The notes under the pieces were generated by a model. That model saw only the letters and a program-made list of their open reading frames with translations. It was not told where the DNA came from and ran no database searches. This document shows, piece after piece, positions 1 through 6,286 of a stretch of 7,483 bases of DNA. A program made the translations under genes and the position numbers. The number at the start of each line of letters is the position of its first letter. Position 1 is the stretch's first letter. Origin of the DNA: Thermoplasmata archaeon (lineage in GTDB: Archaea > Thermoplasmatota > Thermoplasmata > UBA184); assembly GCA_030064695.1 (NCBI GenBank), contig JASHYV010000029.1, positions 1 to 7,483 of the forward strand. The letters run 5' to 3'.

Positions 1-1195
1 GGATCGCGGCCGGGATCGCGGGCAGGCACAGGATCACCCACTCCAGCAAGGGATTGGAGATCCCGGAGAGCACGGCGCCCCCGAAGAAGGTCCCGGAGAT
101 CGCCGCCGCGGCCAGTACGGTGTTGATGCCTCCGTTGTACGACCCGACCTCCCCCTCGGGAGCCAGATTCGAGGGCAGCGTCGAGATCGGGATCGACCCG
201 ATATTCTCTCCGAACGTCAGCACCACGACGGCCACCAGGAAGGCCGCGGCGGGCAGCAGCACCCAGAGGGCGGCCGCGCCGAGCAGCAGGAAGGCCGCGA
301 CGTACAGCGCCACACCGAGGATCGCGATCGAGGTATGCCGGCGGCCGATGAGGCTCTCGGTGGTGAACGCCTGCCCCACGACGACGATGACCCCGTTGAG
401 GGCGAGCCCGATCCCGAGGAGCGAGTAGCCGATCCCGAGCTTGTTGTGGACGAAGAGCGGGAAGATCACGCTCCACTGGCTCGAGACCAGGTAGGCGAGC
501 CCGAACCCGGCCGCGACGAGCAGGGCCGGCCGATCCTGAGCCAGGATGCCCAGGCTCTGACGCAGGCTCCGGCCCGTCGCGGGCGCCTTAGGCGCCCCCT
601 CCTTCGGAGGCTCGCCGCTCTTCAGCCGCCGATCGTACGGCGAGGCCTCGAGCAGGGTCACCACGAAGATGGCAGCCACCCCGATCATCAGCGAAGCGAT
701 CAGCAACGAGATCGGGAATCCGGCGAAGCCTACGAGGATCCCACCCAGCGTCACTCCGGCGGAGTAGCCGGCGTTGAACGTGATGCGGTACCAGGTGAAC
801 GCGCGGGTCCGGTCCGACCCGCTCGAATGGTCGGCGATGTACGCGGAGAAGGCGGCGCCGGTGGAGGCGAGCACGCTCCCGCCCACGGCGGCGAGTCCGA
901 TCGCGAGCGCCAGGGACCGGATCTGGAACGCGTAGGCGAGGCCCCCGGTGAAGAGCGCCTCCGTCGCGAGGGAGAGCACGATCAGCGGGCGCCGCCCGAT
1001 GCGATCGCTCCACAGCCCGCCTACGAGGGCGAACGGGAGCTGGATGACCCCGAGCGCCGCGAAGATCGTCCCGATCTCGAGGTATCCGATGCCCATCACC
1101 GAGTAGAGGAACAGGGCGAGAAACGGATTGTACATCGCCGAGCCGAAAGTCCGGATCGCGATGCCGATCGAGAGGAGTCGGATGTTCCGGTCCAC
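1..1195 (-). CDS. Major facilitator superfamily transporter (C-terminus beyond left edge)
   Basis: The minus-strand frame is open without interruption for 398 codons to the window edge and is very hydrophobic throughout. It begins with a GTG at 1195-1193, preceded by GGAG at 1206-1203 (7-nt spacing); an in-frame TAG lies ten codons upstream, and the next ATG (codon 21) would cut into the first helix. The MFS signature motif A is clear at residues 60-69: G60, D64, R65, G67, R68, R69, in the loop between helices 2 and 3. A hydrophilic loop at about residues 182-223, rich in K, P and G, separates the two six-helix halves. The visible end lies in what should be helix 12, so only the last few to tens of residues are missing. 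The overall look is that of a proton-driven drug or metabolite exporter, but the substrate cannot be told from the sequence. It lies 23 nt downstream of the 143-codon gene, so it is probably the second gene of an operon. Confidence 0.9.
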   Translation of the reverse strand, partial: MDRNIRLLSIGIAIRTFGSAMYNPFLALFLYSVMGIGYLEIGTIFAALGVIQLPFALVGGLWSDRIGRRPLIVLSLATEALFTGGLAYAFQIRSLALAIGLAAVGGSVLASTGAAFSAYIADHSSGSDRTRAFTWYRITFNAGYSAGVTLGGILVGFAGFPISLLIASLMIGVAAIFVVTLLEASPYDRRLKSGEPPKEGAPKAPATGRSLRQSLGILAQDRPALLVAAGFGLAYLVSSQWSVIFPLFVHNKLGIGYSLLGIGLALNGVIVVVGQAFTTESLIGRRHTSIAILGVALYVAAFLLLGAAALWVLLPAAAFLVAVVVLTFGENIGSIPISTLPSNLAPEGEVGSYNGGINTVLAAAAISGTFFGGAVLSGISNPLLEWVILCLPAIPAAI

Positions 1196-1202
1196 GCGGG
1201 GA

Positions 1203-1206
1203 CTCC
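1203..1206 (-). promoter_or_regulatory. Shine-Dalgarno site of the MFS gene
   Basis: GGAG on the minus strand lies 7 nt before the GTG at 1195. It fits the archaeal anti-Shine-Dalgarno sequence and supports GTG rather than the internal ATG at codon 21 as the start. It sits inside the 23-nt gap after the upstream stop codon, as expected for an internal operon cistron. Confidence 0.55.
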
Positions 1207-1218
1207 ACGTTGCTGCGG

Positions 1219-1650
1219 CTAACTAGGTTGCTCACGCCGGGTGGGTTCCGACGGTGTGGGGCCGGACCCGGGAGGCGAACCGGAGGTCCAAATCCCGTCG
1301 GCTTCGGACGGCTCCGTATACGGCAGACGGTGCTCTTCGAGCCTCGCGATCAGCGCCTGGCGCAGCGGCTCGGCGATCCGAAGGAAGTCATCGTTCGGCC
1401 GGGGCTGGAGCAACCCCATGTAGGGATTCACGTAGAAGAGGTCGATCCGTTGCGAAAGTCCGTCCGAAGTGACGAGCAGGCCGAACGTCGGCAAGGCGCG
1501 CTCCTCGTCGAGGAGGCGGCCCACAAGCAGCGTGATCCGGGTTTGCCCATACGCGAAGTTCCGGGTCTCGCAGAGTTCGATCTGTTGGGCCTTCAGGATC
1601 GGGAAGATCTCCGGGATCGGGAGCACTCCGCGCACCAGGATCGGATTCAT
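1219..1650 (-). CDS. Uncharacterised 143-residue protein, upstream partner of the MFS gene
   Basis: I do not recognise a family. The ATG at 1650 is the only usable start: an in-frame TAG occurs 27 codons upstream and there is no ATG, GTG or TTG between. A weak purine-rich GGTGG lies at 1662-1658. Residues 1-115 look like a compact soluble alpha/beta domain, with alternating hydrophobic strands (ITLLVGRLLDEE, TFGLLVTSDG, RIDLFYVNPYMG) followed by an amphipathic helix around residues 88-107. The last 30 or so residues are a disordered tail rich in P, S, G and E. There is a single cysteine, no signal peptide and no membrane helix, so it should be cytoplasmic. Composition and position (23 nt before the MFS start, same strand) argue that it is a true gene cotranscribed with the transporter; a role in sensing or modulating transport is only a guess. 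Confidence 0.72.
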   Translation of the reverse strand: MNPILVRGVLPIPEIFPILKAQQIELCETRNFAYGQTRITLLVGRLLDEERALPTFGLLVTSDGLSQRIDLFYVNPYMGLLQPRPNDDFLRIAEPLRQALIARLEEHRLPYTEPSEADGIWTSGSPPGSGPTPSEPTRREQPS

Positions 1651-1730
1651 CGTCGCGCCACCGGTCGTCCGGGCGACGGTACGCCGCGCCTGCGCAAAAG
1701 GCCCGTCGCCGGAACCGTTCCCATAGGCCT
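1651..1730. promoter_or_regulatory. Divergent promoter spacer between the 143-codon gene and the zinc-ribbon gene
   Basis: This 80-nt gap separates two divergently read genes and must hold both promoters. Its AT-richest patches are GCAAAAGG (1694-1701) and CATAGGCCTATG (1722-1733). The first sits about 33 nt before the plus-strand ATG at 1731 and about 47 nt before the minus-strand ATG at 1650, so it could be a TATA-like element for either gene. An 8-bp perfect inverted repeat, GGCGACGG at 1672-1679 and CCGTCGCC at 1703-1710, flanks the A-rich patch. No canonical archaeal TATA box is present. Confidence 0.4.
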
Positions 1731-1733
1731 ATG
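1722..1733. repeat. Perfect 12-bp palindrome over the zinc-ribbon start codon
   Basis: CATAGGCCTATG reads identically on both strands. Its last three bases are the ATG of the first possible start of the zinc-ribbon gene. It stands out as AT-containing sequence in a GC-rich setting and could be an operator or a promoter element; this is seen sequence with an inferred role. Confidence 0.5.
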
Positions 1734-2015
1734 AAGCGTCGCCCCGTTCCCTCTGCACCCGACGCGCCGATGGTCGATTCGACCCCACCCGAGCTCTGTC
1801 CCCAGTGCGGGGGACCGAATCCGGTGGGGGCCACGATGTGCCAGTGGTGTCACTCGCCGCTGGAACCCCGGTCGACTGGATACCATGTTCTACCGGCGGT
1901 GGTGCCGCCGAAGGACCCGGACTCCGAGCCAATCTCGCTCTGGCCGTTCGTGGGCCTCATGGGCGTGCTCGTCGTCGCGTTCCTCGTCGTGCTCGCCCTC
2001 ATCTGGGGGTACTAG
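1731..2015 (+). CDS. Zinc-ribbon protein with a C-terminal membrane anchor
   Basis: The 94-residue product has a four-cysteine zinc-ribbon pattern, C23-x2-C26-x10-C37-x2-C40, of the kind seen in many small archaeal zinc-ribbon proteins. A proline-rich linker (about residues 44-67) follows, and then one long hydrophobic helix at residues 69-91 that ends the protein, giving tail-anchored topology with the ribbon most likely in the cytoplasm. The start is uncertain: ATG 1731 gives a basic N-terminus, while a second ATG at 1770 (Met14) keeps all domains. Neither has a Shine-Dalgarno site. If the AT-rich CTATGAAG at 1729-1736 is the TATA-like element, Met14 would be the true start. The gene converges on the giant surface-protein gene, with 17 nt between the two stops. 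Function is unknown; partner binding at the membrane is a reasonable guess for this type. Confidence 0.8.
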   Translation: MKRRPVPSAPDAPMVDSTPPELCPQCGGPNPVGATMCQWCHSPLEPRSTGYHVLPAVVPPKDPDSEPISLWPFVGLMGVLVVAFLVVLALIWGY

Positions 2016-2032
2016 GACCCCCGCTTCGTGGC

Positions 2033-5000
2033 TCAAGGCGACGCGTCCGCCGAGTCGTCGTCGATCTCGGGGGGCTTCTTCTTGGTGAGCTGCTCGTTCA
2101 TCCGCTCGAGTCGGGCGATCAGTACATCGATGTCCTCCGCGTCAGCCTCGGTCCCCGGCGAGGGAGAGACCGCCGTGGCGCCGCCGCCGACGGCCGCGGT
2201 CGGTGCGGAGCTGGCCGCCGGGCTGCTCGCCGGTGCGACCGGCTGCTCGACCCACGGCTGCAGCGTCGGGGGAGCTCCCGCGGCGCGTGCCGGAGGCCCG
2301 GACGGTCCCTTCGGACGACGGTGTCGCCGCGACTCCATGTAGACCAGCGCGACCAGCAACGCCACGACGAGGAGGAGCGTGAGGACCACGAGGTCCCACG
2401 GGAACGGCGTGCCGGAGGACGACGAGGGCGACGGAGGGGTCGCCGAGACCGTGAACGGCACGAACACCGTGTGAGCCCCCTCGGTGACCGAGAGCGAGTA
2501 GGACCCGGGGCGCGCCGGAGGCACGACGAAGGAGCAGGAGAACGAGCCGCTGCCGTTGGTCACACCGGAACAGAGCGTCGTGGAGCTGTTCCAGGCGACG
2601 GCGATCGGGGCGTCCGCGTCGAAGCCGGTACCGGAGAAGGTGCTCGCGTTGCCCACCTCGCCCGACGAGACCGAGAGCGACCCGCTCGGCAGGACCGTGA
2701 AGTCCGAGCCCAGCTCGAGCGAGCCCTGTACAGCCACCACGGCGTGCGTACCGGCGGTCGCCACCGGGACCGTGAAAGCGCAGGCGAACGTTCCGAGGGA
2801 GCCCGTCGTGCCCGAGCAGATCACGGCGCCCGAGGGCTCCCAGAGGATCGAGTACGGCGCATTCGGCCCGAAAGCCGCACCGGTCGCGGTCGCGTCGGCG
2901 CCCACCACCCCGCTGTTCGTCGAGAGCACCAGGCTGGACGCCAGTCCGAACGTGGTCGACGCCTCGTTCGAGCTTTCGATCGCGGAGACCGGGACGTCCG
3001 CCGCCGGGTCCGAGGGTGCCGGGAAGCTGCAGGAGAACCCGCCGGTGGCCTGAGTGGTGTCCGAGCAGACCTCGGTGGTCCCGTTCCAGTACACCGCGAC
3101 GCCCGCGTCGCCGCCGAACCCGGTCCCGGTGGCGGTGATCGGCGTGCCCACGACGCCGGACGCGGGGTTCAGCGAGAGCGCCGGTTCGACGGTGTATCCT
3201 TGCGCCGCCGGACCGAAGGTGCCCTGCAGCGCCGAGACCGAGTGGGCGCCGGCGACCGCGGCCGGGACGACGAAGGTGCAGCCGAAGTCGCCCAGCGTGT
3301 CGGTGGTCCCCGAGCAGAGGGGGACCGAACTGTCCCAGGCGACGGTGTAGGTCTGGCTCGCGTTGTAGCCCTCCCCAGTCACCGAGACCGAGTTCCCGAC
3401 GTAGCCCAGACTCGCCGAAACGGCGAACGACGGCACGACCGTGAACTCGACGCCTTCGAGCTGGGAGCCGGAACTGGCCGACAGCGAATAGGTGCCGGCC
3501 GCGGAGACGGGGACGGGGGCCGAGCACCCCCAGTTCCCGTCGACCGCGACGATCCCGCCGCAGAACTCCGCACTGGAATTCCAACTGACTGAGAAGGACT
3601 GGGAGGCCGGGAACCCGGTGCCCGAGACCGCGGCGAAGGCGCCCACCGCGCCCGAGCCGGGGGTGACCTCGGCGGTGGCCACCACGGTGAATTCCGCGGT
3701 CACCACAAAGCTGCCTTGGGTCAGAGAGGTCGCATAGTCACCGGCGGGCACGCTCGGCACGTCGCCCGAACACCCCAGGTCTCCGTCCGACTCGGACGTT
3801 CCCGTGCAGAGCGTGAGGCTCGAGTTCCACATGAAAGAGTAGGCACCGCTCGCGCCGAACCCGGTCCCGGTCGCCGTGATGGTGATCCCGGCAGGTCCCG
3901 ACGTGGGAGTCAGGACGAGGCTGGGAGACACCAGAAAGCTCGCCTCGGTCACGAAGACCGAGCCCGACGAGACGTTGACGTCGTACGTCCCGGCGGGGGT
4001 CGAGGGCACGGTCAAGGTGGTCCCGCTGGGAACGTCTCCTCCGCCGGTGGCGAGGAAGGTCGGCGATCCTGACGGGCAGACCGGCGTGGACGAGGCGAAG
4101 CAGTAGGTGTACGAGCCGCCCACGGTGAACCCGCTGCCGGACAGCGTCACCGTAGCGCCGACGGGCCCGGACGTCGGCGAGACGGTGAGTTCGGCCGACT
4201 CCACGGTGAACGCGGCCGAAACTTCCACCGTGCTCCCCGAAGAGACCACCACGAGATAGGGGCCGGCGGACACGCTCGGCACCACCAGGGTCGTCCCGCC
4301 GGGAACGTCGCCGTCCGCATCGGTGGTCAGCGTCGCGCTTCCGCCGGGGCACGCGACGGAAGAGCTCGCGAGACAGTAGCTGTATTCGGTCGTCGCGGCC
4401 AGTCCCGAACCGGTGAGCGAGACCGAGGCGCCGGCGATGCCGGCGGTAGGTTCGACGGAGAGCAGTGCGGTAACGGTGAAGGTCGAGGAGAGCGAGTTCG
4501 AACCCTCCAGGATCCCCAGCGAGTGGGCTCCGCCCGGTGCATTCGGCACGGTGATCTGGGTCGTGACGCCGCCGTTGGCGTCCGTGGTCCCCGAGGCGAC
4601 CACGGTCGAATCCCACTCGATGTCATAGTTCGAGGAGGCGTCGAAACCCGCCGCCGTGATCGAGACGGACGTGCCGACCGGTCCCGCGCTGGGGCCGAAC
4701 AGGAAGCTGGGCACGACGGTGAAGACCGCGGTCGGGGCGAACGTCCCCTCGACGGCCGTGAGGGTGTGGGCTCCGGCGGGCGACGCGGGGACGGTGAACC
4801 CGCAGGAGAACGACCCCGAGGAGGTCGTCGTCCCGTCACAGAGAGTGACGCTCGCGTTCCACTCGACCGCGAAGGACGCGTCGGCATCGAATCCGGTGCC
4901 CGCTGCGGTCGACCCAGAGCCGACGGTCCCGGTGGCGGGGGAGAGCCCCAGGCTGGACTGCACCGTGAAGGAGGTCGCGGCGGTGTTCGTGCCGTCATAC

Positions 5001-6166
5001 GCGGTAAGGCTTTGGGGGCCGCCCGGAGCCGCGGGCACGGTGAAACTGCAGTCGAGTTCGCCCGAGGAGCTGCTGACCAGCGACCCGGAACTGCACGATC
5101 CGATCGACACGGCGTCCATCTGCAGGGATAGCGTGACGTCTGGTGCGTAGCCTCCCCCCGTGACCGTGGCGGTACTCCCGACGACGCCCCCGTCGGGGAC
5201 CACCTCGAGGTTCGGCGTCTCCACGGTGTAGTCGGCCACGGCGGTGTTGTAGCCGTCGTACGCCGACACCTCCGCGCTCCCGGCCGGAGCTGCCGGCACT
5301 TCGAGGGTGCAGAACAGTTGGCCCGTGGAGTTGGAGGTCAGGCTGCCCTCCTCGCAGGAGGAGACGGCGGCGCCGTTGAACTGGAGCGAGATCGCGACCG
5401 ACGGGTCGTAGCCGACTCCCGTCGCGCGCACCGAGGACGACACCTGACCGGAGTTCGGCGTGAGAAGCAACGTAGGGGCCAGGAGCGTGAATCCGGCGGT
5501 CGCCGGATTGACCGAGTCGCTGACGGTCCCGATATAGGGCCCGGCCGCGAGCGCCGGCGCCGGGAAGGAGCAGCTGAACTCGCCGGAAGCGTCCGCCGAC
5601 AGCGCGCCTCCCAGAGGACAGCTGGTGATCGACGTCGAGCCGATCTGCAGGGTCAAGGTGGCCTCCGGAACGAACCCCTCGCCGCTCGCGGTCACGGTGG
5701 CCCCGATGTACGCGGAGCTCGGCGCGAGCGCGAGCGTGCTCGGGTCGATCGTGAAATTCGTGGACGCCGAGATTGGCACGGTCAGGTTGGTGGCATCGAC
5801 CAAGTACGTGCCGGCGACGAGGGACGGAACGACGAACCCGCACGAGAACCCACCGGTCGAGTTGGTGGAATTGCTGCCGAGGGCGCACGCGAGGGGCGTC
5901 GTGGAGCCGAAGCTGAGGCTGAGATTCGTCGCCGCGGGGAACCCGGTTCCGTTCAGCGTCGCACTCGAGCCGACATCGCCGGAGTACGGCGAGAGGGTGA
6001 GGTTCGCCCCCGCCTGGTCGACGACCAAGGGAGCCGACCCGACGGGCGACCCCGGACCCGGGCGCACCGCCCCTCCTAGGGTGAGGCCGGTCACCACCAG
6101 CACGGCGACGAGACCGAGCGCCAGGGTCGCCCGTCGGCGACGCGGCAACGGAACGCGATCCCGCAC
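2033..6166 (-). CDS. Giant membrane-anchored surface protein with 14 IPT/TIG-like repeats
   Basis: The 1377-residue product starts at a GTG (6166) that directly yields a signal peptide: a basic stretch with four consecutive arginines (residues 9-12), then a hydrophobic core to about residue 32. Residues 52-1240 are 14 tandem Ig-like repeats of 81-91 residues, each opening with a P-x-S-G-x-V-G-like strand and a G-x-G-F/Y turn, containing a VP motif, and ending in a FTV-like strand. A linker rich in P and S, a transmembrane helix (about 1257-1277) and a basic stop-transfer cluster follow. The cytoplasmic tail of about 100 residues is rich in P and A and ends with a helix having a 3-4 hydrophobic heptad pattern at I1346, L1349, L1353, M1356 and L1360. 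There are 26 cysteines, all within the repeats, and about 17 N-glycosylation sequons. The likely role is a long stalk or coat protein displayed outside the cell, for example in adhesion. GGGAG lies 4 nt before the GTG. No sortase-type C-terminal signal was seen. Confidence 0.92.
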   Translation of the reverse strand: MRDRVPLPRRRRATLALGLVAVLVVTGLTLGGAVRPGPGSPVGSAPLVVDQAGANLTLSPYSGDVGSSATLNGTGFPAATNLSLSFGSTTPLACALGSNSTNSTGGFSCGFVVPSLVAGTYLVDATNLTVPISASTNFTIDPSTLALAPSSAYIGATVTASGEGFVPEATLTLQIGSTSITSCPLGGALSADASGEFSCSFPAPALAAGPYIGTVSDSVNPATAGFTLLAPTLLLTPNSGQVSSSVRATGVGYDPSVAISLQFNGAAVSSCEEGSLTSNSTGQLFCTLEVPAAPAGSAEVSAYDGYNTAVADYTVETPNLEVVPDGGVVGSTATVTGGGYAPDVTLSLQMDAVSIGSCSSGSLVSSSSGELDCSFTVPAAPGGPQSLTAYDGTNTAATSFTVQSSLGLSPATGTVGSGSTAAGTGFDADASFAVEWNASVTLCDGTTTSSGSFSCGFTVPASPAGAHTLTAVEGTFAPTAVFTVVPSFLFGPSAGPVGTSVSITAAGFDASSNYDIEWDSTVVASGTTDANGGVTTQITVPNAPGGAHSLGILEGSNSLSSTFTVTALLSVEPTAGIAGASVSLTGSGLAATTEYSYCLASSSVACPGGSATLTTDADGDVPGGTTLVVPSVSAGPYLVVVSSGSTVEVSAAFTVESAELTVSPTSGPVGATVTLSGSGFTVGGSYTYCFASSTPVCPSGSPTFLATGGGDVPSGTTLTVPSTPAGTYDVNVSSGSVFVTEASFLVSPSLVLTPTSGPAGITITATGTGFGASGAYSFMWNSSLTLCTGTSESDGDLGCSGDVPSVPAGDYATSLTQGSFVVTAEFTVVATAEVTPGSGAVGAFAAVSGTGFPASQSFSVSWNSSAEFCGGIVAVDGNWGCSAPVPVSAAGTYSLSASSGSQLEGVEFTVVPSFAVSASLGYVGNSVSVTGEGYNASQTYTVAWDSSVPLCSGTTDTLGDFGCTFVVPAAVAGAHSVSALQGTFGPAAQGYTVEPALSLNPASGVVGTPITATGTGFGGDAGVAVYWNGTTEVCSDTTQATGGFSCSFPAPSDPAADVPVSAIESSNEASTTFGLASSLVLSTNSGVVGADATATGAAFGPNAPYSILWEPSGAVICSGTTGSLGTFACAFTVPVATAGTHAVVAVQGSLELGSDFTVLPSGSLSVSSGEVGNASTFSGTGFDADAPIAVAWNSSTTLCSGVTNGSGSFSCSFVVPPARPGSYSLSVTEGAHTVFVPFTVSATPPSPSSSSGTPFPWDLVVLTLLLVVALLVALVYMESRRHRRPKGPSGPPARAAGAPPTLQPWVEQPVAPASSPAASSAPTAAVGGGATAVSPSPGTEADAEDIDVLIARLERMNEQLTKKKPPEIDDDSADASP
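2447..6013 (-). repeat. Array of 14 tandem IPT/TIG-like protein repeats
   Basis: Repeat boundaries in residues: 52-140, 141-228, 229-315, 316-402, 403-484, 485-565, 566-655, 656-746, 747-828, 829-910, 911-993, 994-1075, 1076-1158, 1159-1240. By cysteine pattern they fall into classes. Repeats 1-4 have two cysteines 15-16 residues apart. Repeats 5 and 9-14 have two exactly 12 apart. Repeats 7 and 8 have two exactly 8 apart, in a YxYC-x7-C motif. Repeat 6 has none. All 12-spaced repeats, and repeat 6, carry a tryptophan followed by N, D or E before the first cysteine position. Repeats 7 and 8 are the most alike pair and probably a recent duplication. Assignment to the IPT/TIG (Ig-like) fold rests on motif resemblance, not on a search. 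Confidence 0.85.
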
Positions 6167-6170
6167 GAGA

Positions 6171-6195
6171 CTCCCGGCGACGGGGGGTCCCCGTC
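6171..6195 (-). promoter_or_regulatory. Leader hairpin and ribosome-binding site of the surface-protein gene
   Basis: On the minus strand a perfect 7-bp stem, GACGGGG / CCCCGTC (6195-6189 and 6185-6179, 3-nt loop), is followed after 3 nt by GGGAG (6175-6171) and then, 4 nt later, the GTG start. The hairpin sits just before the ribosome-binding site and could affect translation of this large protein. The stem is GC-only in part, and such stems arise by chance in GC-rich DNA. Confidence 0.4.
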
Positions 6196-6222
6196 CTGTT
6201 GCGGAATTGAGGTCGATGTGGC

Positions 6223-6230
6223 GAGATAAA
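6223..6230 (-). promoter_or_regulatory. Candidate TATA box of the surface-protein gene
   Basis: TTTATCTC on the minus strand is the best archaeal TATA-like octamer in the 120-nt leader. It lies about 60 nt before the GTG, so transcription would begin near 6200 and give a leader of about 30 nt that contains the hairpin and ribosome-binding site. A second candidate, GTATATCC, lies about 20 nt further upstream (6251-6244). The octamer overlaps a short inverted repeat, GAGA-taaac-TCTC on the plus strand (6223-6235). Confidence 0.4.
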
Positions 6231-6286
6231 CTCTCTGCCGAGGGATATACACCCCCCAGCCGCGGTTCGAGGGGGTCGACCGGGAC

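Noticed and set aside
335..1222. Plus-strand 295-codon frame antisense to the MFS gene
   Set aside because: The translation is almost entirely charged residues with G and P, typical of the strand opposite a GC-rich membrane protein gene.
588..1235. Minus-strand 215-codon frame starting at GTG 1235
   Set aside because: It is R/P/D-rich with no membrane helices and overlaps the MFS frame, which has motif A and regular hydrophobic helices without any stop.
1672..1710. 8-bp inverted repeat GGCGACGG / CCGTCGCC as a terminator or operator
   Set aside because: The 23-nt spacer is long, no U-tract follows, and such GC-only dyads are common by chance at this composition; it is noted only within the spacer entry.
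2016..2032. Shared terminator between the converging zinc-ribbon and surface-protein genes
   Set aside because: The 17-nt gap has no T-rich run on either strand and no stem, so no terminator can be supported.
2142..3584. Minus-strand 480-codon frame within the surface-protein gene
   Set aside because: The translation is rich in R, G and L, matching frame-shifted GC-rich codons, while the overlapping 1377-codon frame has clear repeats, signal peptide and membrane anchor.
1805..3592. Plus-strand open frame of 595 codons opposite the surface-protein gene
   Set aside because: Its product is R/G/E-rich low complexity with no domain, and it overlaps the zinc-ribbon gene in another frame. Long antisense frames are expected where a GC-rich, repetitive gene keeps G/C at third positions.
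6264..6280. GGTTCGA, resembling a tRNA T-loop
   Set aside because: No acceptor, D or anticodon arms can be built around it, so it is a chance match.
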